Assembly: GCA_026988435.1 (NCBI GenBank)
Contig: JALSLH010000087.1
Span: 19,144-83,143 of the forward strand
Origin: Methylophaga sp.
GTDB taxonomy: Bacteria > Pseudomonadota > Gammaproteobacteria > Nitrosococcales > Methylophagaceae
Direction of reading: 5' to 3'
Length of the DNA: 64,000 bases
The notes below the pieces were generated by a model. The model saw only the letters and a program-made list of their open reading frames with translations, was not told the DNA's origin and searched no databases. The position numbers were made by a program, and so were the translations under genes. This document shows, one piece after another, positions 1 to 8,847 of the stretch (position 1 is its first letter; each line of letters starts with the position of its first letter).

Positions 1-160
<160 letters not shown>

Positions 161-186
161 TTATTCCTCTTTAATATAATTATTTA

Positions 187-328
187 AAATAACGTCTCAA
201 CGTGTTTAGATTTTTCTCAGAACAAGGCTTTTTCGCACGGAAAATGTGAGCATATTGAAATATGTAATCATTTGAGTACGAAAATAACGCTGTGCTGGGA
301 AAAAGATGAATACGTTGTGGCGTTATTT
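187..328. repeat. Long imperfect palindrome (IRU/ERIC-like) between groES and groEL
   Basis: The arm starting AAATAACG at 187 is the inverted complement of the arm ending CGTTATTT at 328. By hand alignment, 29 of the first 37 positions pair. Shorter matches (AAATG/CATTT, CATATT/AATATG) continue to a centre near 258. The element fills almost the whole spacer and overlaps the groES stop codon by 2 bp. Its size and full-length dyad resemble gammaproteobacterial intergenic repeat units such as ERIC, though no sequence identity with ERIC is claimed. In the groESL mRNA it would form a long hairpin just before the groEL ribosome site. Confidence 0.6.
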
Positions 329-617
329 AGGCTTCGATAACGGCAACGATGTCGTCTTCACGCATCACCAATAATTCTTCACCATCAACTTTAATTTCTG
401 TTCCAGCATATTTACCAAATAGAACTTGGTCACCCACGCTTACATCTAAAGCGTGAACACTACCAGAATCGGTAATTTTTCCTTTACCTGCCGCAATGAT
501 TTCACCACGAACTGGTTTTTCAGCTGCATTATCAGGGATAACGATCCCACCAGCACTCATTGTTTCTTCTTCCATGCGACGAACGATCACACGGTCATGT
601 AGGGGACGAATATTCAT
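327..617 (-). CDS. groES: Co-chaperonin GroES
   Basis: A 96-residue protein starting [14 protein letters not shown], with the mobile-loop region ([15 protein letters not shown]) and the C-terminal [12 protein letters not shown] typical of GroES/Hsp10. It caps the GroEL ring during ATP-dependent folding. The start at 617 is preferred over an in-frame ATG five codons upstream because GAAGGAAAT lies directly before it and family members start at this point. It is the first gene of groES-groEL on the minus strand, behind a recognisable heat-shock promoter. fxsA lies just upstream in the same direction, a neighbourhood also seen in Escherichia coli. Confidence 0.98.
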   Translation of the reverse strand: MNIRPLHDRVIVRRMEEETMSAGGIVIPDNAAEKPVRGEIIAAGKGKITDSGSVHALDVSVGDQVLFGKYAGTEIKVDGEELLVMREDDIVAVIEA

Positions 618-660
618 CAATATTTCCTTCAAAAATGTCTAAAAAAGTTTCACCCCAAGA

Positions 661-689
661 TACATGGGGCATAAAAAATATACTTCAAG
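661..689 (-). promoter_or_regulatory. Sigma-32 (heat-shock) promoter of groESL
   Basis: On the minus strand a -35 element CTTGAAG (683-689) is followed after 13 bp by the -10 element CCCCATGTA (661-669). This matches the RpoH consensus (CTTGAA, 11-16 bp, CCCCATnT) closely. It lies about 45 bp upstream of the groES start codon. The -10 box is one half of a small dyad, CCCCA/TGGGG, spanning 652-669. Confidence 0.85.
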
Positions 690-702
690 GGCTAACGAAA
701 AT

Positions 703-1146
703 TTATTTCAAACGCGGCTCATCATTATCAACAACCTCACCTTCAATTATTGTTGGATCAGAATCACGTCGGCCATTATGACTACCCTGTACAAAAGTCG
801 CATTTTGCAATTTGCGCCCAATGAGCCAACGTCGTACGGGGGGAATTAATAACAGAAAACCAAATGCATCCGTGAAGAACCCTGGGGTTAATAACAACAC
901 TCCGCTAAGGGCCAAGGCAAAGCCTTCCATCATCTCCATTGCAGGCAAGGTACCTTTTAATAAATTAGATTGCGCTCTTAATAATGTTGACGCACCTTGT
1001 ATACGTAATAATCCAGCACCTATCACTGCCGTAGATACAACAGCAAAAATAGTCCAGCCTGCACCAATCACATCACCCACTTTAATTAAAAAGTAGATCT
1101 CAACTAATGGCACTAATAAAAATAATATAAATAAAAATCTAAACAT
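703..1146 (-). CDS. fxsA: FxsA family membrane protein
   Basis: A 147-residue inner-membrane protein with hydrophobic stretches at about residues 1-20, 25-50 and 75-105. It has the family features LVPLVEIYFLIKVG near the N-terminus and LLLTPGFFTDAFGFLLLIPP in the middle. The C-terminal tail is polar and cytoplasmic. In E. coli FxsA is known for suppressing F-plasmid exclusion of phage T7; its normal role is not established. It sits directly upstream of groES with the groESL promoter in between, so it is probably a separate transcription unit. Confidence 0.92.
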   Translation of the reverse strand: MFRFLFILFLLVPLVEIYFLIKVGDVIGAGWTIFAVVSTAVIGAGLLRIQGASTLLRAQSNLLKGTLPAMEMMEGFALALSGVLLLTPGFFTDAFGFLLLIPPVRRWLIGRKLQNATFVQGSHNGRRDSDPTIIEGEVVDNDEPRLK

Positions 1147-1386
1147 CCATTTGTCCGTTTAATCGTTATGTTCATTTATATATTGAGGCATACAATCTAT
1201 ATTTCAAGCCCCCTATCAACTCTTCTTTGTTGCTAAATAACAACAAAATAGTTCACTACTATAGAAACTGTATCTTTTATTACAAACTGTAATCATATTG
1301 AAATATTTAATCGTTAATGTGTGCGAACTCGGAGTTTATTTCCGAACAGATTTTATTATTTTTTAATTATTAATGAGGATAGTCCT

Positions 1387-2736
1387 TTGAAACTTAAACT
1401 CTCAACACTACTAATTGCTGGTGCACTATTTGGTGCAGTAGCAGCGCCTGCACAAGCCAACAACGATGCAATGATTGACCTTTTAAAAGTCTTACGTGAC
1501 CAAGGCACTATCACTGCGGCAAACTATGACTTACTAGTCAATGCTGCTAAGGCTGATTCTGAAGCGGCTGATGCCGTCAATGCAGATATTAAAGAGGTGG
1601 CTAAATCAATACCAAAAATCACAACAAAAGGTAAAATTAAAATTGAAAGCGCTGATGGCAATTGGTCTTTCCAACCTATCGGTCGTGTTATGTGGGATGC
1701 TGTAACTGTTGATTCTGATGATAGTCCTAATGCAGAATTTAAAGGCACAGAGTTACGTCGTGCACGTTTAGGTTTTGAAGGTAAAGTCTATGATTGGGGC
1801 TATAAATTTGAAGGTGATTTTGCTAAAGGTAATACGTCTATCAAAGATGCCTTTGTAAGTTATGGCACTAAATTTGGCGACACTAAATTCAAAACAAAAA
1901 TCGGCCAATCTCAAATTGCTTTTGGCTTTAATACAGCAGCAAGCAGTAAATACATGTCATTTATTGATCGTCCATGGTATGCAGATAGTGCATTATCGCC
2001 AGCACGTGAAAGCGGTGTTGCAGCCAAATTATCTGGCCATAGTTGGTCACTTGCTTCATCAGTTACTATCGGTGAATTCGGTGGTGGCGTAACGGAAGAT
2101 AATGTTGATGGAACAACTTACGCTTTACGCGGTACATTTTTACCTTATAACGCGGATAAAACGCATTTAGTCCAAGTTGGTGCCGGTTATAGAGGTGTCA
2201 GTAGCAACAAAAATGGTTTTGGCTATTCGCAACATTTAACTGCCCACAAAGATCATAATAAAATCAAATTAAGCAACGGTATTGCTGCAGCTGATTTCGA
2301 TGGAATAGATACATATGAATTGGATGCTGTAGGTATTTTTGGTCCATTCCATGCCCTAGCTGAATACAATAACTTTTCTGCAAAAAGCACTTTAGCTAAT
2401 AATGATGTGGATATTGATTCATATTCTGTAGAGATTGGTTATTTCTTAACTGGCGAATCAATGAAACTAAAACACGGTTTTTGGGATGGTATTACGCCTA
2501 AATCACCTGCTGGTGCATGGCAAATTGCCACACGCTTTGAAAGCATGAATATTGATGACAGCGTTGCTGGTGATGATGAAGCTGATAAATGGACTATTGG
2601 TCTGAATTACTATGCTAATAAAAATATTCGTTTTATGCTTGATTACGACACAATCACAAACTGGGAGCAAAATGGTTCAAGTGTAAACGGTGCAGAACCA
2701 TCTTCTATCAAGTTCCGTGCACAAGCTAAATGGTAA
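1387..2736 (+). CDS. OprP/OprO-like outer-membrane porin
   Basis: A 449-residue outer-membrane beta-barrel of the phosphate-selective porin O/P type. The start is taken as TTG at 1387, preceded by GAGGA at 1375-1379. This gives a clean Sec signal peptide MKLKLSTLLIAGALFGAVA ending AQA/NN at about residue 24; a longer GTG-started frame upstream would bury the signal. After a polar segment (to about residue 75) come alternating beta strands, including the family motif FKGTELRRARLGFEGKVYDW, and the chain ends with aromatic-rich strands (FRAQAKW). Family members pass phosphate or polyphosphate, but substrate specificity cannot be read here. No convincing PhoB box was found upstream. The gene stands alone, followed by a strong terminator. 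Confidence 0.88.
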   Translation: MKLKLSTLLIAGALFGAVAAPAQANNDAMIDLLKVLRDQGTITAANYDLLVNAAKADSEAADAVNADIKEVAKSIPKITTKGKIKIESADGNWSFQPIGRVMWDAVTVDSDDSPNAEFKGTELRRARLGFEGKVYDWGYKFEGDFAKGNTSIKDAFVSYGTKFGDTKFKTKIGQSQIAFGFNTAASSKYMSFIDRPWYADSALSPARESGVAAKLSGHSWSLASSVTIGEFGGGVTEDNVDGTTYALRGTFLPYNADKTHLVQVGAGYRGVSSNKNGFGYSQHLTAHKDHNKIKLSNGIAAADFDGIDTYELDAVGIFGPFHALAEYNNFSAKSTLANNDVDIDSYSVEIGYFLTGESMKLKHGFWDGITPKSPAGAWQIATRFESMNIDDSVAGDDEADKWTIGLNYYANKNIRFMLDYDTITNWEQNGSSVNGAEPSSIKFRAQAKW

Positions 2737-2760
2737 AAACGTAAGCTCCTCGTAGTATTT

Positions 2761-2790
2761 AAGCCCTGCCTTTTGGCGGGGCTTTTTTTA
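2761..2790 (+). terminator. Rho-independent terminator of the porin gene
   Basis: A 9-bp stem, AGCCCTGCC with GGCGGGGCT (one G-U pair), closes a TTTT loop and is followed by seven T residues. It lies 25 bp after the porin stop codon. Confidence 0.9.
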
Positions 2791-2870
2791 TTTATCTGTA
2801 TTTATTCACAGCCATTGTTCCTTTAATAATTTTGAACTACTTAACATTTTTATTTAGAAAGTAAGATTTA

Positions 2871-3584
2871 ATGCTGGTAAAATACTTGCTTCAAATCTAC
2901 TGCTACGGAAAACACTACGTGAAACTACTTTTTTCAGCTTTATTTATCACTCTCCAATTATTTGCATCTACTTCTAGTTTTGCCGCAACACGCTATGTTT
3001 CTGAAGAGCTTGAAATTACTATGCGAACGGGACAAGGCGTTAAGTTTGGTATTAGCCGAATGCTAACCAGTGGCACTAAATTATCAGTCATCGAAAATAA
3101 CAAATCTAGTGGTTACTCTAAGGTAAGAACGGAAGGTGGCAAGGTAGGTTGGGTATTAACGCGCTACTTAAGCAATGAGCCTAGCTCACGTAATCGCGCC
3201 ATAGCAAGTGCACAGAAAGTAGCTAACCTAGAACTTGAAATTGCAAAATATAAAGAAGAACTCCAATCACTATCAACACAAAATTCAAGTTCAGGTGCAG
3301 AGAATTTATCGCTAAAAGAAACCTCTCAGCGTTTGAGTAAAGAACTTGATAACCTGCGTAGAACCGCATCAAGCGCTGTTGCATTAGATAATGAGAATCG
3401 TCAATTAAAAGAAAAGTTGCAGCAAATCAATAATGACATGCAGGCAATTGTTATTGAAAATAGCGCTTTGAAAGGCAGTGATTCTAAACGTTGGTTTTTA
3501 ATCGGTGCGGCGGTGCTCTTTGGAGGCTTGCTATTAGGATTAATTATTCCTCGTTTACGGTTCCGTAAAAAAGAAAGCTGGTAG
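2871..3584 (+). CDS. SH3-domain membrane protein (YgiM/TIGR04211-like)
   Basis: A 237-residue protein with an N-terminal signal sequence, a bacterial SH3 domain (about residues 40-100, with MRTGQGVKFGI and GWVLTRYLS), a long coiled coil (about 105-200, heptad-like Leu/Glu/Lys/Gln) and one C-terminal membrane helix (WFLIGAAVLFGGLLLGLIIP) followed by a basic tail. This order matches the YgiM family, whose role is not well established but is thought to be envelope-related. A GTG at 2919 (VKLLFSALFITLQLF) would give a more standard signal peptide than the ATG at 2871; either start is possible. The gene converges with the large GGDEF/EAL gene. Confidence 0.8.
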   Translation: MLVKYLLQIYCYGKHYVKLLFSALFITLQLFASTSSFAATRYVSEELEITMRTGQGVKFGISRMLTSGTKLSVIENNKSSGYSKVRTEGGKVGWVLTRYLSNEPSSRNRAIASAQKVANLELEIAKYKEELQSLSTQNSSSGAENLSLKETSQRLSKELDNLRRTASSAVALDNENRQLKEKLQQINNDMQAIVIENSALKGSDSKRWFLIGAAVLFGGLLLGLIIPRLRFRKKESW

Positions 3585-3626
3585 GCTGTAAGCTGGGCGA
3601 CGCAGGTAATCCTACAACAGTTAAAC

Positions 3627-3662
3627 AATATCCATGAAAACTGCATGACGCCATGGGATATT
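3627..3662. terminator. Hairpin between convergent genes (possible terminator)
   Basis: AATATCCATG and CATGGGATATT pair over about 10 bp with one bulge around a 15-nt loop. It lies between the SH3 gene and the end of the GGDEF/EAL gene. There is no T-run on either side, so intrinsic termination is doubtful. Confidence 0.35.
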
Positions 3663-3673
3663 CTATTGGACCT

Positions 3674-6600
3674 TTACAGCTTTCTCTCTAGAATATCTTT
3701 CACTTCTTCAAAAGATTTTGTAAATCGCTTGAGCCCTTTTTTCACGGCATCAGTACCTTCTAATTGATGTTTTTCAAAAAGATCTCTCGCTATTTGATGC
3801 ATTCGGTCATGCGATCTTTGTAACTGCTCAATCCATCTACTATCAAAGACATGGTCTTTGCGCAAACGTTCAATCCAGATCCCTAAATGACACCGATTTA
3901 AATAGGAGCTTAATTTTTTATTCTCCGATTTCAATACTTTATTGATCTTGTTGAACCAATGCTCAGTCGTCAATTTAAGTAAGGTTATTTTTTCTTCTTG
4001 TAATGTAAGCTGACTACCACCATATGCAATCCAGCGTAAATTAGGTGTGTAACTTTCAATCCAAGGTACTATATCCTCAGCAGGAAGCGGCCAAGCGATT
4101 CCCTCACCTTGCGCACTCTCACAGCCCATAATCAGCAGCATTATCCCTACCGCTTCATTTTCAACCCCTTCCGCAATTACATTTCGGTTAAAAGCTTGTG
4201 CTAAGCCAATAACACCTTCAATAATACTGTAATCACTTGGGTCGTCCAATAAATCTCGCACAAAAGTTTGATCTATTTTTATCGTATTGGCTGACAAGTT
4301 TCTGATATGCGTTAATGAGGAATAACCTGTCCCAAAATCATCTAATGCTACATCAACTCCTAAGACATTTTGGCAGGTTTTAATAATTTTACTAATAGCA
4401 CTCACATCTTTTAAAACACTGCTTTCTAATATTTCTAATTGCAGGTCATACGAATCAATAGTCGGATGCAGTTCTAACGCATTATTCACCTGATCAAAAA
4501 AAGTGGGTGAAAGTAAGTGGTGAGATGAAATATTAACACTCACTTGAAGATGTATGCCTTGTTTCTGCCATAGATCAAGCTGATCTAAAGCCCTATTGAG
4601 GATCCATTCTCCTAACTCTATCTCTAAGTCTGTTCCTTCAAGGCTAGGTAAAAAATCTAAGGGTGGTACAAGTCCTTTTTCAGGGTGATTCCAACGTACT
4701 AATGCTTCAACACCTAATATTTTACCCGTCTTCATATTTACTTTTGGCTGGAAATATAAACACATTTCATTACTTGCTAATGCATGACGAATTTCATCTA
4801 ATTGATGATGTTTTTGGATAATTTGAAGGTCATCTAATGCATTAAACAAATGAAAACGATTTCGGCCTTCCAACTTAGCCTGATACATTGCTTGATCAGC
4901 ATGTCTCACTAATGTATCCCTATTTTCATCATCAATCGGATAAAGTGTTACTCCAGTTGAGGCTGTAATTTTATAGGGATGACCATTAATGATATAAGGT
5001 CTAGCAAGCGTATGATGGAGACGTTCTAATAATTGCTCACAATGCGAAAATGACTCAATATCACCCAGTAATATTGTAAATTCATCTCCGCCTTGACGAG
5101 AAACAGTATCCTCCACTCTTATACTGGAACTAATTCGTTCTGCCACCTCAATTAATAATTTATCCCCCACCTCATGGCCATAATTATCATTAATCGGTTT
5201 GAAGCTATCTAAATCAAGAAAACAAACAGCCAATAGCGTCTTATTACGATTACTGTGTGCAATTGCTTGAGCAAACCGGTCAGCAAACAATGTTCGGTTC
5301 GGTAATTTAGTTAGTACATCAAAATGTGCCATTTGCTCTAATGCACTTTGCTGGTGTTTGCTTTTGGTAATATCTGAAAACAAAGAAACATAGTGGGTAG
5401 TATGATCGCCATCTTTCAATGCCGAAATCGTAATCATTTCTGCGAATAGTTCACCATTTTTTTTCCGATTCCAAATCTCTCCTTGCCAATGTCCATTATC
5501 AATAATCGACTTCCACATCTCAGCATAAAATTCAGCATCATGTTTGCCTGAACTCAGTATATTAGGATTATTCCCAATCGCTTCTTCACGGCTATAGCCT
5601 GTTATAGCACTAAAGGTAGGGTTAACATCAACAATGGTTCCTTTAGTATCAGTAATAACGATTCCTTCATGCGCATCACTAAATACTTTCGCCAAAAGAT
5701 ATTGTTCGGATTGGGCTTGTTTACGCTCTGAAATATCTCGAATAAAGGCGTTAAATTCATAACTTCCTTTGATTTTTATAGCCGATACTGTCAATTCAAT
5801 TGGAAACTCATGGCCATCGAAATGTAAGGCTTCTATTTCAACGACTTTATTGAGTATAGTTGCTTCTCTTGTTTTAAGAAAATGAGCTAGCCCCTTACGG
5901 TGTGCACCTCGATATCGTTCAGGTATGATTAACTTATGGATAAATCGCCCTTTTGCATCACTGGCAGGCCAGCCAAACATCTCCTCTGCCCGCACGCTCC
6001 AGCTAATGATTTCACCTCTTGTATTACACCTAATTAAGGCATCAAATGCCGAGTCAATTATGGCGTGAATTCTAGCTCTATCCTCTTTTTCTTGCTCAAC
6101 CAACCGATCTAACTTTGCTATTGCCTGCTTATATCGTAATAAATGAGGAATTAAAATGGCCAGCATTATAATCATAAATGTCATAACGCTTACCATAATA
6201 GTAAGTGTGTCTGAATCTATCCCTTTTACAATTCCACTTGTTTCCATAGGAGAAAAGTCAACTGCTAACATGGCCGTATAATGCATACTTGACGTTGCAA
6301 GCCCCATTACAACCGCGCTCAATATCTGTGCTTTACTAATAAACTGATATTGTTGTTGATTTGTTGCTTGATGTTTTATTCTCAGCGCAATTGTTGCAAT
6401 CACTACTGCTTCAATAAGAGACAAATAAAATAGAAATGGATCATGGTACATAGTTGCATCCATTCTCATCGCAGCCATGCCAAGGTGATGCATCCCCCCT
6501 ATTCCCGCACCTAATAACAAACCATCTCGTAGCAAATTGATTCGTGTATAACTTGGTTTTGCCATCATCCACAACACCACAACGGAAGCGGCAATGGCGG

Positions 6601-6895
6601 GGATGACAGAAATAAGCGTTATCGTGACATCATAAACCACGGGAATAGGTAAACTGAGTGCTAGCATGCCAATAAAATGCATAGCCCAAATACCGAAGCC
6701 CATTGTCACTGCACCAAAAAACGTCCATATAATTTTGTATGATTTGCGTGATGCCGCATAAATCCGCTCTGCCACGCCAAATGCGGTAAATGATGAAACT
6801 ATCGCAATTAAAACAGACAAAATAACTAATGGAACACTATATGTTTGCTCCAATACAATATCTGGTAAAAAATGCTGGTGGTTCATAAAAAGCAT
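3674..6895 (-). CDS. MHYT-PAS-PAS-GGDEF-EAL cyclic-di-GMP protein with C-terminal CZB-like domain
   Basis: A 1073-residue inner-membrane signalling protein. The N-terminal seven-helix MHYT sensor carries its three repeats (MHFIGM, MHHLGM, MHYTAM), a proposed copper or diatomic-gas site. Two PAS domains follow (about residues 270-390 and 400-520). The GGDEF domain has an intact GGDEF at about 601, and the EAL domain has intact EAL (about 730) and DDFGTGYSS, so both cyclase and phosphodiesterase activities are possible. After the EAL domain a further ~110 residues carry H (TEHWF, ~978), C (RCHLGIW, ~1000) and HxxxH (SHDRMH, ~1028). This is the three-His/one-Cys pattern of the chemoreceptor zinc-binding (CZB) domain. 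The ATG at 6895 has AGAGGGAA just upstream. It is followed closely by ilvD upstream on the same strand; no functional link is evident. Confidence 0.92.
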   Translation of the reverse strand: MLFMNHQHFLPDIVLEQTYSVPLVILSVLIAIVSSFTAFGVAERIYAASRKSYKIIWTFFGAVTMGFGIWAMHFIGMLALSLPIPVVYDVTITLISVIPAIAASVVVLWMMAKPSYTRINLLRDGLLLGAGIGGMHHLGMAAMRMDATMYHDPFLFYLSLIEAVVIATIALRIKHQATNQQQYQFISKAQILSAVVMGLATSSMHYTAMLAVDFSPMETSGIVKGIDSDTLTIMVSVMTFMIIMLAILIPHLLRYKQAIAKLDRLVEQEKEDRARIHAIIDSAFDALIRCNTRGEIISWSVRAEEMFGWPASDAKGRFIHKLIIPERYRGAHRKGLAHFLKTREATILNKVVEIEALHFDGHEFPIELTVSAIKIKGSYEFNAFIRDISERKQAQSEQYLLAKVFSDAHEGIVITDTKGTIVDVNPTFSAITGYSREEAIGNNPNILSSGKHDAEFYAEMWKSIIDNGHWQGEIWNRKKNGELFAEMITISALKDGDHTTHYVSLFSDITKSKHQQSALEQMAHFDVLTKLPNRTLFADRFAQAIAHSNRNKTLLAVCFLDLDSFKPINDNYGHEVGDKLLIEVAERISSSIRVEDTVSRQGGDEFTILLGDIESFSHCEQLLERLHHTLARPYIINGHPYKITASTGVTLYPIDDENRDTLVRHADQAMYQAKLEGRNRFHLFNALDDLQIIQKHHQLDEIRHALASNEMCLYFQPKVNMKTGKILGVEALVRWNHPEKGLVPPLDFLPSLEGTDLEIELGEWILNRALDQLDLWQKQGIHLQVSVNISSHHLLSPTFFDQVNNALELHPTIDSYDLQLEILESSVLKDVSAISKIIKTCQNVLGVDVALDDFGTGYSSLTHIRNLSANTIKIDQTFVRDLLDDPSDYSIIEGVIGLAQAFNRNVIAEGVENEAVGIMLLIMGCESAQGEGIAWPLPAEDIVPWIESYTPNLRWIAYGGSQLTLQEEKITLLKLTTEHWFNKINKVLKSENKKLSSYLNRCHLGIWIERLRKDHVFDSRWIEQLQRSHDRMHQIARDLFEKHQLEGTDAVKKGLKRFTKSFEEVKDILERKL

Positions 6896-6914
6896 TGTGT
6901 TCCCTCTATCGCAT

Positions 6915-8765
6915 TTATCGTTTCAGTTGTTCGAGATCCCTTACCGCCCCTTTTGAAGCAGATGTGGTTAATGCCGCATAAGCTTGTAAAGCAAGGCTCA
7001 CTTCTCGCTCTCGGTTCACAGGTTGCCATGCTGAGTCACCTTTTGCTTCCATCGTCTCGCGACGTTTTGCTAAGACTTCGTCACTAAGATCAACCTTAAT
7101 GATTCTATTTGGAATATCAATTATTATTGTGTCGCCTTCTTCAACTAAGCCAATATTACCACCTTCTGCCGCTTCTGGAGATGCATGACCTATAGATAGA
7201 CCTGATGTCCCACCTGAGAACCTGCCATCTGTTAATAAAGCACAGGCTTTGCCTAGACCTTTTGATTTTAAATAACTGGTTGGATACAACATTTCTTGCA
7301 TACCAGGACCACCTTTCGGCCCTTCGTAACGGATCAGCACCACATCCCCCGCAACAATTTGCTCCGTTAAAATAGCCGTCACCGCATGATCTTGTGATTC
7401 AAAAATTCGTGCAGGGCCGGAGAAGGTTAAATTTGAATCATCCACCCCTGCCGTTTTAACAATACAGCCTTCAAGAGCGATATTGCCAAATAGCACAGCT
7501 AAACCACCATCTTGGCTATAGGCATGTTCTATATCACGAATACAACCCGCTTCACGATCTACATCTAAACTCGGCCAACGTGTACTTTGACTAAAAGCTA
7601 CTTGGGTTGGAATGCCTGCTGGCCCAGCTGAAAAACGCAACTTCGCCGCTTCACTATTGCCACGTACAATATCCCATTCTGCTAAAGCATCGGCCAAACT
7701 TGCACTATGAACAGTAGGTAGTTCTGTATGCAATAAGTCACCTGCCGCCAGTTCTGCCAAAATGCTAAACACGCCACCAGCACGATGTACATCTTCCATA
7801 TGATATTCAGGCGTTGCCGGTGCAACTTTACATAAGTTCGGAATTTTGCGAGACATGCGATCAATATCATCCATGGTGAAATCAACCTGACCTTCATGTG
7901 CTGCGGCCAATAAATGTAATACCGTATTGGTTGAACCACCCATGGCAATATCTAATGCCGTTGCATTTTCAAATGCTGCTTTGCTGGCAATTGAACGGGG
8001 TAATGCAGACTCATCATCTTGTTCATAATAACGCTTAGCAAGATCTACAATCGTGCGGCCTGCTTCTAAAAATAACTCTTTACGATCGGCATGTGTTGCT
8101 AATAATGAGCCATTACCAGGAAGCGATAAACCTAATGCTTCTGTTAAACAATTCATTGAATTTGCAGTGAACATACCTGAGCAAGAACCACAGGTTGGAC
8201 AGGCGCTACGCTCAACCTGCGCCACATCTTCATCACTTACATGCTCATCAGCCGCTTGCACCATGGCATCCACTAGATCTAATTTAACGTCTTTACCCGC
8301 TAATCTAGTTTTGCCAGCTTCCATGGGGCCACCAGAAACAAAGATCACCGGAATATTTAAGCGCAACGCTGCCATTAACATTCCCGGCGTAATTTTGTCA
8401 CAGTTAGAAATACACACAATGGCATCCGCACAATGTGCATTGACCATATATTCAACAGAATCGGCAATAATATCGCGCGATGGCAAACTGTATAGCATCC
8501 CACCATGGCCCATCGCGATACCATCATCGACCGCAATAGTATTAAATTCTTTTGCCACACCGCCTGCTTTCTCTATTTCACGCGCAACGAGTTGCCCCAT
8601 GTCTTTTAAATGAACATGGCCTGGAACAAACTGTGTAAACGAGTTGGCAATAGCAATGATGGGCTTGTTGAAATCATCATCTTTCATACCTGTTGCACGC
8701 CAAAGGGCACGTGCACCCGCCATATTTCGGCCTGCGGTTGAAGTTTTTGATCGATATATTGGCAT
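6915..8765 (-). CDS. ilvD: Dihydroxy-acid dehydratase
   Basis: A 616-residue enzyme, the same length as E. coli IlvD, that dehydrates 2,3-dihydroxy-isovalerate and 2,3-dihydroxy-3-methylvalerate in valine and isoleucine synthesis. Cysteines of the iron-sulfur cluster lie in [12 protein letters not shown] and [18 protein letters not shown], and the C-terminal [18 protein letters not shown] is family-typical. The start [19 protein letters not shown] matches the family and follows CCGGAGACAACC. It is cytoplasmic and divergent from argA, with 82 bp between the two starts. No ilv leader peptide or attenuator was seen. Confidence 0.98.
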   Translation of the reverse strand: MPIYRSKTSTAGRNMAGARALWRATGMKDDDFNKPIIAIANSFTQFVPGHVHLKDMGQLVAREIEKAGGVAKEFNTIAVDDGIAMGHGGMLYSLPSRDIIADSVEYMVNAHCADAIVCISNCDKITPGMLMAALRLNIPVIFVSGGPMEAGKTRLAGKDVKLDLVDAMVQAADEHVSDEDVAQVERSACPTCGSCSGMFTANSMNCLTEALGLSLPGNGSLLATHADRKELFLEAGRTIVDLAKRYYEQDDESALPRSIASKAAFENATALDIAMGGSTNTVLHLLAAAHEGQVDFTMDDIDRMSRKIPNLCKVAPATPEYHMEDVHRAGGVFSILAELAAGDLLHTELPTVHSASLADALAEWDIVRGNSEAAKLRFSAGPAGIPTQVAFSQSTRWPSLDVDREAGCIRDIEHAYSQDGGLAVLFGNIALEGCIVKTAGVDDSNLTFSGPARIFESQDHAVTAILTEQIVAGDVVLIRYEGPKGGPGMQEMLYPTSYLKSKGLGKACALLTDGRFSGGTSGLSIGHASPEAAEGGNIGLVEEGDTIIIDIPNRIIKVDLSDEVLAKRRETMEAKGDSAWQPVNREREVSLALQAYAALTTSASKGAVRDLEQLKR

Positions 8766-8802
8766 GGTTGTCTCCGGATAAATCTGTCTATTGGCTTGTG
8801 GC

Positions 8803-8811
8803 TGATATAAT
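8803..8811 (+). promoter_or_regulatory. Extended -10 promoter candidate for argA
   Basis: TGATATAAT at 8803-8811 is an extended -10 hexamer (TGn-TATAAT) with a perfect TATAAT. No good -35 box lies 16-18 bp upstream, as is common for extended -10 promoters. It would give a 5' leader of about 30 nt for argA. Confidence 0.5.
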
Positions 8812-8847
8812 AGGTGATAATTTTAGCATAGGAAAAGCATTGCAACG

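Noticed and set aside
812..1096. 94-codon plus-strand frame antisense to fxsA
   Set aside because: Composition reflects the complement of a hydrophobic membrane protein; the minus-strand FxsA frame fully explains the DNA.
1261..1300. Possible Pho box (two CTGTA-like repeats) upstream of the OprP-like porin
   Set aside because: The repeats (1268 and 1287) are 19 bp apart instead of the 11-bp Pho-box period, and both differ from CTGTCAT. Not enough to claim PhoB control.
8053..8613. 186-codon open frame on the plus strand, antisense to ilvD
   Set aside because: It lies wholly within a well-conserved ilvD reading frame and its translation has the low-complexity, Ser/Ala-rich look of an antisense shadow. 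It matches no family I know and has no ribosome site.
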